A DNA stretch of 51,352 nt from Gammaproteobacteria bacterium. GTDB lineage: Bacteria; Pseudomonadota; Gammaproteobacteria; DSM-19610. The translations under genes and the position numbers were made by a program. Location: the NCBI GenBank assembly GCA_030621785.1, contig JAUXGZ010000003.1:1-51352 (forward strand), in the 5' to 3' direction. The notes under the pieces were generated by a model. That model did no database searches, was not told the DNA's origin, and saw only the letters and a program-made list of their open reading frames with translations. Positions within the stretch are counted from its first letter, which is position 1; every line of letters starts with the position of its first letter. Below, in pieces: positions 1 through 8,561 of the stretch.

Positions 1-1
1 C

Positions 2-574
2 GCACAGCAACACACCATCCGCTACAGCCGCCCCGGAACTCGCATCGACCTGGGCGGAATTGCCAAGGGACACGCAGTAGACCGTAGCCTGGCACTGCTG
101 AAACAGATGGGTATCGAACATGCACTGATCACCGCGGGTGGCGACAGCCGGGTAACGGGAGACCGCTGGGGACGCCCCTGGACTATCGGAGTGCGTAACC
201 CGCGCGACAGGGACAAACTGGTAGCAGTCGTTCCCCTGATGGACGTTGCCGTATCGACATCCGGTGACTATGAACGCTTCTTCGAGGAAGACGGCGTGCG
301 CTATCATCATATCATCGACCCGGCGTCGGGCGACTCGGCGCGTGAACTGCGCAGTGTCACTATTATCGGCGCCGACGCCACCACCACCGATGCACTGTCT
401 ACCAGCGTTTTTGTTCTTGGCCTGGAACGCGGCCTGGCACTGGTCAACCGCCTGGCAGATACCGACGCCATTCTGGTCGATGGTAACGGTCGCATGCATT
501 ATTCGGCGGAGCTGGAAAGCGTCAGGGAAACCGGTCAAAACATCAAGCCCCGGTCAGCATCCGGCACGCCCTGA
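2..574 (+). CDS. apbE: FAD:protein FMN transferase (ApbE), 3' part
   Basis: ApbE-family enzymes move FMN from FAD onto a Thr or Ser of target proteins, usually at the periplasmic side of the membrane. The reading frame is open from the window edge, so the N-terminus (including any signal or lipoprotein peptide) lies outside. The family motif 'DLGGIAKGHAVD' is encoded just before the first ATG in the ORF track, so that ATG at 107 is internal. Further family signatures are 'ALITAGGD', 'STSGDYERFF', 'HIIDP' and 'DALSTSVFVLG', which together form the FAD/Mg site. The gene ends about 230 bases before the next one on the same strand, so co-transcription is possible but not shown. The flavinylated substrate cannot be identified from the window. 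Confidence 0.9.
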   Translation, partial: AQQHTIRYSRPGTRIDLGGIAKGHAVDRSLALLKQMGIEHALITAGGDSRVTGDRWGRPWTIGVRNPRDRDKLVAVVPLMDVAVSTSGDYERFFEEDGVRYHHIIDPASGDSARELRSVTIIGADATTTDALSTSVFVLGLERGLALVNRLADTDAILVDGNGRMHYSAELESVRETGQNIKPRSASGTP

Positions 575-805
575 CAACAAGCTGACAGCCCTGAACCGCA
601 CCTGGCAGCCTCCATTTCCCGAAATTCCGGCCGACAAGCTCCCTGTATCCCGGAATGGCACAAAGTTTGCGGTTTTTCCGGCAGCCGACAACAGAAATGT
701 GATCGGCTTCATAACCCGCCTGTGACCGGTATGGCAATCACCGTCGCAGTAGCGGGACATACTGCACGTGGGCAGCATTCGTTGTCCGGGACGCCGGGAG
801 GGCGT

Positions 806-1327
806 ATGAAAATTTGTTCCAGAATCGCAGCCGGGCTGCTGCTGTGGCCTCTGCTGTGTAGCGCCGAACCATCCGCGCCGCCGGACCCGGGCTTATCCGA
901 ACAGGTACAGGACCTGAAAAAGCAGGTACTGGAACTCAATCGCGACCTGTTCCTGCTCGAGGAGGAACTGCTGTTTCCCTCCAACACCCAGGTATCGGTA
1001 TTCGTATCCATGGACGTCGGCGAATTCTTCGCACTCGACTCGGTCAAGCTGAAGATCGACGGCAAGGAAGTAGCCGATTACCTGTACACCGAGCGAGAAG
1101 TGAAGGCGCTGGTACGTGGCGGCGTGCAACGTATCCATATCGGCAACCTGCGTACCGGAGAACACGAACTGGTCGCCTTCTTTACCGGCAAGGGTCCGCA
1201 CGGCCGCGACTACAAGCGTGGTGCCACCATGAAGATCACCAAGGCACTGGGCCCAAGCTACGTTGAACTGAAAATCGTCGACAGGACCAGTAACTACCGG
1301 CCCGAATTTGCCATCAAGGAATGGTAG
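806..1327 (+). CDS. Secreted coiled-coil protein, first gene of the Agl/Glt-like operon
   Basis: The predicted protein has 173 aa: a signal peptide (about residues 1-20, ending near 'LLCSAEP'), a short heptad-like coiled coil ('LKKQVLELNRDLFLLEEELL') and a beta-rich domain beginning 'VSVFVSMD'. I chose the ATG at 806 over the ORF-track start at 722. It has a strong Shine-Dalgarno (GGGAGGG) just upstream and gives a clean signal peptide. I do not recognise a named family; similar small proteins occur beside TPR/TolQ/TolR/AgmX-type clusters. The stop overlaps the next start by 7 bases, which indicates translational coupling. Function is unknown; a periplasmic partner of the motor complex is an inference from position. 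Confidence 0.75.
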   Translation: MKICSRIAAGLLLWPLLCSAEPSAPPDPGLSEQVQDLKKQVLELNRDLFLLEEELLFPSNTQVSVFVSMDVGEFFALDSVKLKIDGKEVADYLYTEREVKALVRGGVQRIHIGNLRTGEHELVAFFTGKGPHGRDYKRGATMKITKALGPSYVELKIVDRTSNYRPEFAIKEW

Positions 1328-3183
1328 TGTCCAGGCAGCGCTTTTCGATCCCGCTACTTTTATTTCTGTTGGCATGTACGGTCGGCAGCCGGGCGGCGCC
1401 GGAACCGCCACAGCAAGTACGCGACCTGCATTATGGCGAAGTATTGTTTCATTTCTATCAGCAGGACTACTTCACCGCCATCACCCGCCTGATGATGGCC
1501 AGTGAACAGCAGCAGTTACAGCACCACGAAAACGAAGCCGAACTGCTACTGGGTGGCCTGCAGCTTTCCTACGGCATGCTCGATCAGGCCGAGGCACGTT
1601 TCCGCCGGCTGATCGGTCCTGATACCGATCCGGAAACAAAGAGCCGGGCCTGGTTTTACCTCGCCAGGATCGCGTACCAGCGCGGCTTGTTCCGCAAAGC
1701 CCGTAGCGCACTGCAGGAAGCCGGCCTGCCGGATAATCCCGGTCAACGGGCAGAACTGCTGCTGTTGACCGCCAACGTCCGTATGGCACTGGGCGAAAAT
1801 AATGAAGCGGCCGAAGCGCTGTCCGACGCACGGGCACCGGAAGACTGGCACGAATATCTGAGAATCAACCGGGGCATTGCACTATTGCGAGCCGGCCACA
1901 CCAGCGAAGGGCGCGAAGTGCTCGATCAACTGGGCCAGTCCCGCGCCGGCAACGAGGAACTGCGCGCCCTGCGGGATCGCGCTAACACCGGTCTGGGTTA
2001 CGAACTGCTGCGCGCCGGTGAAGCCGGACAGGCCCGTGACTACCTGGGCCGCGTCCGGCTGAGTGGCCCTTATATGCAGGCCGCACTGCTGGGTGCAGGC
2101 TGGGCCGACGCCGACCTGGGACACTACGAAGAAGCGCTGGTACCCTGGCTAAAATTACTCGAACAGAGCAGTTTCGACGCCCCCGTTCAGGAAGCGCAGC
2201 TGGCGGTTCCCTATGCATTTACAAAACTGGGGGATAACCAGCGCGCCATTCATTTCTATGAAGCCGCTATCGCGCACTATGACCGGCAGCAACAGGATCT
2301 GGACACAGCCATCGACAGCGTTCAGTCCGGCGCCATGCTGGCATTGCTGGATCAGGCCGATACCGGCACCTCCGGCGGCTGGCTGCACGCCAACCCCGAG
2401 CTGAAAAATGCACCGGCCGATCGCTACCTCGTCGATGTGTTGTCCGGCAACCGTTTCCAGGAAACCCTGAAAGACTACCGGGACCTTGGCTACCTGAACG
2501 TGCTGCTGGGCGAGTGGCAGGAAAATATCGGCGTTTACTACGACATGGTCGACGCGCGCCGACTGGCCTACCAGCAGCGAGAACCGCTCATCCGCGCACA
2601 ACTGGAACAAAATAGCGCCCGCTCACTGGGCGAACGATGGCAACAATACCGGCAGAAACTCGACCGGCTGCAGGCAGACGATGACCCGCAGGGCCTGGCC
2701 ACCGGCAAGGAACAGCAACAGTGGCAAATGCTTGAACAGCTTCAGGCGCGGCTGGCAGCCATGCCTGGCAACCCTCGCCAGGAAAAAATGCTGGAGCGGG
2801 CCAAATGGCTGCAAGGCGTACTCTACTGGCAGATCCAGGCAGATTACAAAACCCGGCTGTGGAAAATACGCAAACAACTCGGGGCGCTGGAAAGCGGCGT
2901 AGCGGAAGCCACGCAGCGGCACGAGCAGGTCAGCACAGCGCTCAGCAATGTCCGCAACGGTTTCGCCGGTTACGAACAGCGTATCGAGGTACTGCGCAAG
3001 CGCATCTTCGCACTGCAACCGGACATTCGTCAGGCGCGCACCGATGCCAGTGTCGTGTTACGCCAGCTGGCGCTGCAGGAACTCGAACAGCGCAGGCAAC
3101 GCCTGGCCAGTTACCGCAGTCAGGCCCGCTATGCGCTGGCCCGCACCTACGACCAGCTGGCGCATAACGGAGAACCTGGATGA
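1321..3183 (+). CDS. Periplasmic TPR-repeat protein of the Agl/Glt-like system
   Basis: The protein has 620 aa. It starts with a signal peptide ('FSIPLLLFLLACTV') whose Cys is not followed by a typical lipobox context, so a soluble periplasmic product is likely. Many helical TPR-like repeats follow, for example 'AELLLGGLQLSYGMLDQAEARF' region motifs and 'AWFYLARIAYQRGLFRKA'. The last third (about residues 440-610) is charged and probably coiled coil. It overlaps the gene before it by 7 bases and the next by 4 (ATGA). TPR proteins of this size next to TolQ/TolR-type channels are part of Agl/Glt-like envelope machines, where they serve as scaffolds. The TPR assignment is firm; the role is inferred from context. 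Confidence 0.78.
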   Translation: MVVSRQRFSIPLLLFLLACTVGSRAAPEPPQQVRDLHYGEVLFHFYQQDYFTAITRLMMASEQQQLQHHENEAELLLGGLQLSYGMLDQAEARFRRLIGPDTDPETKSRAWFYLARIAYQRGLFRKARSALQEAGLPDNPGQRAELLLLTANVRMALGENNEAAEALSDARAPEDWHEYLRINRGIALLRAGHTSEGREVLDQLGQSRAGNEELRALRDRANTGLGYELLRAGEAGQARDYLGRVRLSGPYMQAALLGAGWADADLGHYEEALVPWLKLLEQSSFDAPVQEAQLAVPYAFTKLGDNQRAIHFYEAAIAHYDRQQQDLDTAIDSVQSGAMLALLDQADTGTSGGWLHANPELKNAPADRYLVDVLSGNRFQETLKDYRDLGYLNVLLGEWQENIGVYYDMVDARRLAYQQREPLIRAQLEQNSARSLGERWQQYRQKLDRLQADDDPQGLATGKEQQQWQMLEQLQARLAAMPGNPRQEKMLERAKWLQGVLYWQIQADYKTRLWKIRKQLGALESGVAEATQRHEQVSTALSNVRNGFAGYEQRIEVLRKRIFALQPDIRQARTDASVVLRQLALQELEQRRQRLASYRSQARYALARTYDQLAHNGEPG

Positions 3184-5966
3184 AGCACCACGCACGTCTG
3201 CTGGTGCTGACTCTGGGGCTGGCAGCTACCGGCTGCTCTTCCCTGTCAGAACACAATGACGCCACCATCAGTTCGCTCGAAAGTCCGGAACTACCGGAGG
3301 TGACGGCAGCCACGCCGCAGGACAACCGCGCAGCCGCCATGCGTCACTACCAGGCATTTCTTGACGAATCTTCCGATAACCGCTTTGTTCCCGAGGCCAT
3401 GCGCCGACTGGCCGACATCTACCAGGCCGAGGAACAGGAAGCTGTCATGCAGGGTACTTCCCTGCCCGGCAGCACAAATTCGCGCGCCGCAGAACTGTAC
3501 GCAGAACTGCTGCAGCGGTTTCCGCAACACGAGCGCAACGACAGCGCCCTTTATCAGCTGGCCCGCGCCCATGAACAAAGTGGCGACCTGCAGCCCTCCA
3601 TGCTGGCGATGACCCGCTATTCCACCGACTATCCCGGCGCCAACAGGTACGACGAGGTCCAGTTCCGCCGTGGCGAGTACCTGTTCACCCGGCGTGACTA
3701 TGCCGGCGCCGAGCTTGCCTACCTGGCAGTACTCGACCGGGGCACGGATTCCGTATTTCATCGTCAGGCGCTGTACAAGATCGGCTGGGCACGCTTCAAG
3801 CAGGACCACTACGAAACAGCACTGGATGCCTACATACAGTTGCTGGACGAGAGCATTGTCACGCATGCCTCGGCAAGCTTGCCGGATAATCTGGAACGTG
3901 CCGAACAGGAACGCGTCGAGGACACCCTGCGCGCAGTCAGCCTGAGTTTTTCCTACCTTGGTGACAGCACGGAAATCCGCAATTACTTCAGCAACCGCGG
4001 TCCGCGGGAATACGAGCCACTGCTGTACGCAAAACTGGCCGCCCTGTACCTGAGCAAGGAACGCTACACCGATGCCGCCGAAAGCTACCGGCTGTTTGCC
4101 CGGGTACATCCACAGCACCGGGAAGCACCCCTGTTCCAGTCGCGGGTAATCGATGTCTTCAAACAGGCCGGATTCAGTAGTCGGGTACTGGAAGAAAAGC
4201 AGGCCTTCGTGGAACGCTATCAGCCCGCCAGCGATTACTGGAAGGAACGCGACCCGGCGGCGGCCACCGATGTCATGCGCCAGGTACAACGCCACCTTGC
4301 CGATGTAGCGCAGCACTACCATGCCCGGGCGCTGGAAGTGAAAAACACTGCCGGCTGGGATGCAGCCGGGAAATGGTACCGCCTGTACCTGTCATCGTTC
4401 CGCAACAGCGAACGCGCCCCCTACATGAACTTTCTCTACGCAGAGTTGCTGACCAGTGCCGACAGGGATGCACAGGCAGCGGCCGAATACGAACAGACTG
4501 CTTATGCATACGGCAGCTACGACAAGGCGGCGGAAGCAGGCTATGCAGCGGTGCTCGCCTACCGAAAGCACGAGGCCAGGGTGGACGCGCAGCACAGACC
4601 CGATTGGCACCGACGCTCCATTGACAGCAGCCTGCGCTTTGCCGCCGCGTTCCCCACACACGAATATGCGCTTCCGGTGCGCACCCTGGCTGCCCGGCAG
4701 CTGTATGTGCTGGGTGATTATCAGGCCGCGATCGAAGCCGCCCGGCCGGTGAGTATCGATACCCGGGCATCACAGAAACTGCGCACCACAGCCTGGACGG
4801 TTATTGCCCATGCACAATTTGATCTGCATGACTTCGAACAAGCCGAAGCTGCCTATCAGCAGGTACTGGCACAACCCGGCCACAAGAAAAGCGAGTATGC
4901 AAAGCTGCAGGAGAAACTTGCCGCCAGCATTTACAAGCAAGGTGAACAGGCACGCGAGCGGGGCGAGCTGAACATAGCCGCGCAGCACTTCCTGCGTATT
5001 GCCGGCGCGGTACCCGCATCCGGCATCAATACCACCGCCCAGTACGACGCCGCAGCCGCGTATATCGCGCTGAAGAACTGGCCCGATGCAATCCGTATTC
5101 TGGAACGCTGGCGTCAAAACAATCCGCAGCACCAGCTGAATACCGATGTAACCCGCAAGCTCGCAGTCCTCTACCAGGAGAACAAACAGCCGGTGCAGGC
5201 GGCGGCCGAGTTCGGGCGCATCGCTGAGCGCGAAAAGGATCCGGCACTCCGACGCGAAGCCCTGTGGACCATGGCCGGTCTCTACGAACAGGCTCGTATG
5301 GACAGACAGTCCATTACGGCGTGGAAGAACTACATCCGGCAGTTCCCGCAACCGCTGGAGCCATCCCTGGAAGCGCGCTACAAACTGGTATTACTGTACG
5401 GCAAAGCCGGCGTCACCGACAAACAGCGCTACTGGCAAAAACAGATCATCGCAACCGATCGGAACGCCGGGCGGCAACGCTCCGATCGCAGCCGCTTCCT
5501 GGCGGCACACGCGCAGCTTGCCCTGACCGCGGCAGATCTTGCTGCCTACCAGGCAACCCGACTGCGTGAACCCCTGAAGAAAAATCTGGCGCGCAAGCAG
5601 AAATACCTGCAGGCAAGCATCAAGGGTTACAAGGCCGCCGCCGCTTACCAGGTATCGATGGTGACCACACAGGCCACCCATGAAATCGGCACACTGTATC
5701 GTGACTTCGGCAAGGCGCTGATGGAATCCGAGCGGCCGGGCGGGTTAAATGCCGAGGAACTGGAGCAATACGAAATACTCCTGGAAGAACAGGCCTATCC
5801 GTTCGAGGAAAAAGCTATCGCAGTCTACGAAACCAACGCGCAGCGAATCCCCGCCGGCATATACGACAAGTGGGTGCGCAAAAGCATGGCGTCACTGGCC
5901 GAACTGATGCCGGTACGTTACGCCAAACAGGAAAGAGGTGAGAAATTTGTCGCCGTTTTACAATAA
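3180..5966 (+). CDS. Large TPR-repeat lipoprotein of the Agl/Glt-like system
   Basis: The protein has 928 aa, with an N-terminal lipobox ('LAATGCSS') predicting a lipid-anchored protein. The residue after Cys is Ser, compatible with outer-membrane sorting. Tandem TPR motifs fill almost the whole chain, such as 'ALYQLARAHEQSGDLQPSM', 'ALYKIGWARFKQDHYETALD' and 'AWTVIAHAQFDLHDFEQAE'. The start overlaps the previous stop as ATGA. It is the largest protein of the operon and resembles the TPR lipoproteins found with AglQRS-type motors in Myxococcus and relatives. An outer-membrane scaffold that receives force from the inner-membrane channel is the likely role, inferred from context. Confidence 0.8.
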   Translation: MKHHARLLVLTLGLAATGCSSLSEHNDATISSLESPELPEVTAATPQDNRAAAMRHYQAFLDESSDNRFVPEAMRRLADIYQAEEQEAVMQGTSLPGSTNSRAAELYAELLQRFPQHERNDSALYQLARAHEQSGDLQPSMLAMTRYSTDYPGANRYDEVQFRRGEYLFTRRDYAGAELAYLAVLDRGTDSVFHRQALYKIGWARFKQDHYETALDAYIQLLDESIVTHASASLPDNLERAEQERVEDTLRAVSLSFSYLGDSTEIRNYFSNRGPREYEPLLYAKLAALYLSKERYTDAAESYRLFARVHPQHREAPLFQSRVIDVFKQAGFSSRVLEEKQAFVERYQPASDYWKERDPAAATDVMRQVQRHLADVAQHYHARALEVKNTAGWDAAGKWYRLYLSSFRNSERAPYMNFLYAELLTSADRDAQAAAEYEQTAYAYGSYDKAAEAGYAAVLAYRKHEARVDAQHRPDWHRRSIDSSLRFAAAFPTHEYALPVRTLAARQLYVLGDYQAAIEAARPVSIDTRASQKLRTTAWTVIAHAQFDLHDFEQAEAAYQQVLAQPGHKKSEYAKLQEKLAASIYKQGEQARERGELNIAAQHFLRIAGAVPASGINTTAQYDAAAAYIALKNWPDAIRILERWRQNNPQHQLNTDVTRKLAVLYQENKQPVQAAAEFGRIAEREKDPALRREALWTMAGLYEQARMDRQSITAWKNYIRQFPQPLEPSLEARYKLVLLYGKAGVTDKQRYWQKQIIATDRNAGRQRSDRSRFLAAHAQLALTAADLAAYQATRLREPLKKNLARKQKYLQASIKGYKAAAAYQVSMVTTQATHEIGTLYRDFGKALMESERPGGLNAEELEQYEILLEEQAYPFEEKAIAVYETNAQRIPAGIYDKWVRKSMASLAELMPVRYAKQERGEKFVAVLQ

Positions 5967-6549
5967 ATTCTGCATCGCCGTACTCACTGCCGTGCTACTG
6001 GGTGGATGTACCGGCAGCATGGTAAAACCGGACGCAGGGAGTACGCCACAAGCCGCCACCAAACTGCCGCGCGCATACGAACAGGCACTGGGCCTGATGC
6101 GTACCGGCGACTACCCGGCAGCCATCCCCGCACTGCAGGCCTTCATCGAGGAGCAGCCGGAACTGGCCGGTCCCCGGGTCAATCTCGGCATTGCTTTCCG
6201 CCAGACCGGCCAACATGACAAAGCTCTGCAAGCACTGCACGAAGCCGTGCGACTGAACCCTGACAGTGCCACCGCCCATCATCAGCTGGGTATCGAGTAT
6301 CGCGAACAGGGCCGCTTCGAGTCAGCACAGCAAGCCTATCAACAGGCGCTGACGCTGGATGCGGATTACGCCCTGGCGCACCGCAATATCGGCATCCTGT
6401 ACGACCTGTACCTGCAACAGCCGGTGCTGGCACTCGATCATTACCGCAGCTACCTGGAACTGGAAACTGAACCTGACAAAACCGTCAACCGATGGGTAGT
6501 CGACCTGGAGCGCCGCACCGCCAGTGCGCAGGCGAGTGCCAAACCATGA
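5938..6549 (+). CDS. Small TPR lipoprotein of the Agl/Glt-like system
   Basis: The protein has about 200 aa, with a lipobox ('VLLGGCTGS') and four or so canonical TPRs ('ALGLMRTGDYPAAIPALQAF', 'ALQALHEAVRLNPDSATAHH', 'AYQQALTLDADYALAHRN'). The ORF-track start is a GTG overlapping the previous gene by 29 bases. A TTG at 5947, placed six bases after an AGAGGTGA sequence, is an equally good start and gives the same signal peptide. It ends in an ATGA overlap with the next gene. The context suggests a lipid-anchored assembly factor for the same envelope complex, much as PilF/PilW serves type IV pili; that comparison is inference. Confidence 0.75.
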   Translation: MRNLSPFYNKFCIAVLTAVLLGGCTGSMVKPDAGSTPQAATKLPRAYEQALGLMRTGDYPAAIPALQAFIEEQPELAGPRVNLGIAFRQTGQHDKALQALHEAVRLNPDSATAHHQLGIEYREQGRFESAQQAYQQALTLDADYALAHRNIGILYDLYLQQPVLALDHYRSYLELETEPDKTVNRWVVDLERRTASAQASAKP

Positions 6550-6833
6550 AAGCGCGTCAGCACCGGGTATGTGGCTATCTGACTGCACTGCTGCTGTTCT
6601 GCAGTCTTGCCCCGGCAACGGCCACCGAACGCCTGGAGCTCGATGGCATGGCCGTCATCGGTAATCGTGAGCTCCCCAAGGCTCTGTTCATTGTTCCCTG
6701 GAAAGACCCGGGTGCCGCCGAAGCACCCAACCGGCCGGTCAACAGCCTGGTCAATGAGACCCTGCAACCCGTCGATCCGGAAGTTTTCCGCAGAAAACTT
6801 CAATATTTCGACACAGTTCACAAAACAGACTAA
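6546..6833 (+). CDS. Small secreted protein of the Agl/Glt-like operon, unknown family
   Basis: The predicted protein has 95 aa, starting at the ATG that overlaps the previous stop (ATGA). The longer ORF-track start at 6492 would overlap far into the preceding gene and break the signal peptide. Residues 1-27 form a clear signal peptide ('LTALLLFCSLAPATATE'). The mature part is short and contains 'LDGMAVIGNRELPKALFIVPW', a pattern recurring in proteins next to TonB/AgmX-type clusters. No catalytic motif is visible. It immediately precedes the ExbB-like gene (53-base gap with a strong Shine-Dalgarno). The function is unknown; involvement in the same complex is an inference. Confidence 0.65.
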   Translation: MKARQHRVCGYLTALLLFCSLAPATATERLELDGMAVIGNRELPKALFIVPWKDPGAAEAPNRPVNSLVNETLQPVDPEVFRRKLQYFDTVHKTD

Positions 6834-6886
6834 AGCTGCCGGGCTTTGGCCCCGAAAACCCGTACGTTACTCATAAGGAGTTCAGC

Positions 6887-7531
6887 ATGGATATCTATTC
6901 ATCACTCGTTCAGTTCTTCCAGTCCGGCGGACTGTTCATGTACCCCATCGTGGTAGTGCTGGCTCTCGGGGTCGCTATCGCCGTGGAACGCTACGTCTAT
7001 CTGACGGCCGCACGCGCCACCAACCAGCGTGTGTGGAAACAGGTAATGCCGCTGCTGATGGAAGGCAAGTACAGTCAGGCAGTCGCCATCACCGAGAAAT
7101 CCCGGGCAGCGCTGGGACGCATTCTGCGCTACGGACTGAACCGTGCAGATGGCTCACAAAAACGTGACGACGTGGAAGTGGCCATGGAGGAAGGCCTGAT
7201 GGAGACCGTGCCACGGCTTGAGAAACGCACTCATTACCTGGCTACCTTCGCCAATATCGCCACCCTGCTGGGACTGCTCGGCACCATCATGGGACTGATC
7301 CAGGCCTTTACCGCGGTTGCCAATGCCAATCCGGCGGAGAAAGCCGACATGCTGTCTGCCAGTATCTCGGTAGCCATGAACACCACGGCCTTTGGCCTCA
7401 TGGCCGCCATCCCGCTACTGCTGATCTACACTGTGCTGCAGACCAAGACCACCGAGCTGGTCGATAGCCTGGAAATGGCTTCCGTGAAATTCCTCAATAT
7501 CCTGACCGAGCGTAAGGGAACCGCTGCCTGA
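6887..7531 (+). CDS. MotA/TolQ/ExbB-like proton channel subunit (AglQ-like)
   Basis: The protein has 214 aa and the three-helix topology of the TolQ/ExbB family: TM1 about residues 14-38, a long cytoplasmic loop, TM2 about 117-142 ('LATFANIATLLGLLGTIMGL') and TM3 about 159-184 ('MNTTAFGLMAAIPLLLIY'). The 'LLGLLGT' and 'TTAFGL' signatures that line the proton path are intact. It has an excellent Shine-Dalgarno (AAGGAG, six bases before ATG) and shares one base with the next start (TGATG). In this family five copies surround two TolR/ExbD-type subunits and use the proton motive force to drive a periplasmic rod. Placement with TPR lipoproteins and an AgmX-like protein points to an Agl/Glt-type rather than a Tol or siderophore system. 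Confidence 0.9.
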   Translation: MDIYSSLVQFFQSGGLFMYPIVVVLALGVAIAVERYVYLTAARATNQRVWKQVMPLLMEGKYSQAVAITEKSRAALGRILRYGLNRADGSQKRDDVEVAMEEGLMETVPRLEKRTHYLATFANIATLLGLLGTIMGLIQAFTAVANANPAEKADMLSASISVAMNTTAFGLMAAIPLLLIYTVLQTKTTELVDSLEMASVKFLNILTERKGTAA

Positions 7532-8061
7532 TGAAACGGCGCTGGCGCAAACAACACACCGGGGCTCCGGCCGAAGTAAATATTACGGCCTTCATGAACC
7601 TGATGGTCATCCTGGTACCGTTCCTGCTGATCACTGCCGTGTTCTCCCGCATCACCGTGCTAGACCTGAACCTGCCGGCGCCCGGAAGCGCACAACCACT
7701 GTCTGCAAGGGACGAACCGGAACTGCAACTGGAAATTACCGTGCGCGAAGAGGCTATCGAAATCGGCGACCGCAAGCGCGGGCTACTGAAGTTTATCCCG
7801 GTAGCAAGCGACGGCAGTCACCTGGTGAAAGTATCAACGATGCTGCAAAGCATCAAGGCACGCTACCCCGACAAGCAGGATGTAACCCTGCTGCTGGAGA
7901 GCGATATCACCTATGAGCGGGTGGTGGAAATGATGGATACCCTGCGCGTCGCACGGGTCGAGCAGGAAGACGGGGCTGTCTTTGCTGAACTGTTCCCTGC
8001 CATTTCCATCGGCGACGCGCCGGTTGTGGATCTGCGCACCGCTAAAAGGAACCGCAAATGA
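7531..8061 (+). CDS. TolR/ExbD-like protein 1 with Asn in place of the membrane Asp
   Basis: The protein has 176 aa with a single N-terminal membrane segment (about residues 18-38) and a periplasmic domain, as in TolR/ExbD. The family pattern around the membrane Asp normally reads like 'N-[VIL]-TPL-x-D'. Here the matching stretch is 'VNITAFMNLMVILVPFLL', so the proton-carrying Asp position is Asn23 and the Pro is Ala. The periplasmic part has the usual 'VLDLNLP' start and a C-terminal dimer region ('VTLLLESDITYERVVEMMDTL'). It is coupled to its neighbours by TGATG and ATGA junctions. A heterodimer with the next gene product is likely; in that case only the partner supplies the titratable Asp. 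Confidence 0.87.
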   Translation: MKRRWRKQHTGAPAEVNITAFMNLMVILVPFLLITAVFSRITVLDLNLPAPGSAQPLSARDEPELQLEITVREEAIEIGDRKRGLLKFIPVASDGSHLVKVSTMLQSIKARYPDKQDVTLLLESDITYERVVEMMDTLRVARVEQEDGAVFAELFPAISIGDAPVVDLRTAKRNRK

Positions 8062-8558
8062 AGCAGTCGCGGCGCGCCAGACGCATGCAGCGTCACCACC
8101 AGCGCAACAAAGGCACACCAGCCTTTAACCTGGTGTCACTGATGGATATCTTTACCATCCTGGTATTTTTTCTGCTGGTCAACTCCGGTGAAGGTGAAGT
8201 GCTGCCGAGCACCAAAAGTGTCGAACTGCCGGAATCTATCTCTGAACAGAAACCCGAACAGAACGTTGTTGTGATGGTCACCAGAAAAGACGTCCTGGTG
8301 CAGGGTACACCGGTAGCCACACTTGCTGCGATCGACAAGCGAGACCGCGCGGCGATCAACTCGCTGCTGGGTGCGCTGCAGGCACAACAAAAGGCCCGCA
8401 TCCTTGGCAACAGCAAGGCCGCGGTGCCTGCCGTCACTATCATGGGCAGCAGGCAGATTCCCTATCACCTGCTGAAATCTGTCATGGCCGCCTGCACCGA
8501 AGCGGGTTACGGCAAGATTTCACTGGCGGTATTGCAGAAACCGGCGCAGGAAAGCTAG
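8058..8558 (+). CDS. TolR/ExbD-like protein 2 with conserved membrane Asp
   Basis: The protein has 166 aa, TolR/ExbD-like, with one membrane helix ('FNLVSLMDIFTILVFFLLV'). It keeps the Asp (residue 30) used for proton translocation in this family. An Arg/His-rich cytoplasmic N-terminus precedes it, and a periplasmic domain follows ('VELPESISEQKPEQNVVVMV'). The ATGA overlap with the previous gene and the three-base gap to the next show tight coupling. Two TolR-type genes after one TolQ-type gene is the aglQ-aglR-aglS arrangement known from Myxococcus gliding motors, which supports assignment to that branch rather than to a standard ExbBD pair. Confidence 0.88.
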   Translation: MKQSRRARRMQRHHQRNKGTPAFNLVSLMDIFTILVFFLLVNSGEGEVLPSTKSVELPESISEQKPEQNVVVMVTRKDVLVQGTPVATLAAIDKRDRAAINSLLGALQAQQKARILGNSKAAVPAVTIMGSRQIPYHLLKSVMAACTEAGYGKISLAVLQKPAQES

Positions 8559-8561
8559 CTT

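Noticed and set aside
3291-4322. 343-aa minus-strand ORF
   Set aside because: Antisense to the TPR lipoprotein, which has clear repeats and operon coupling.
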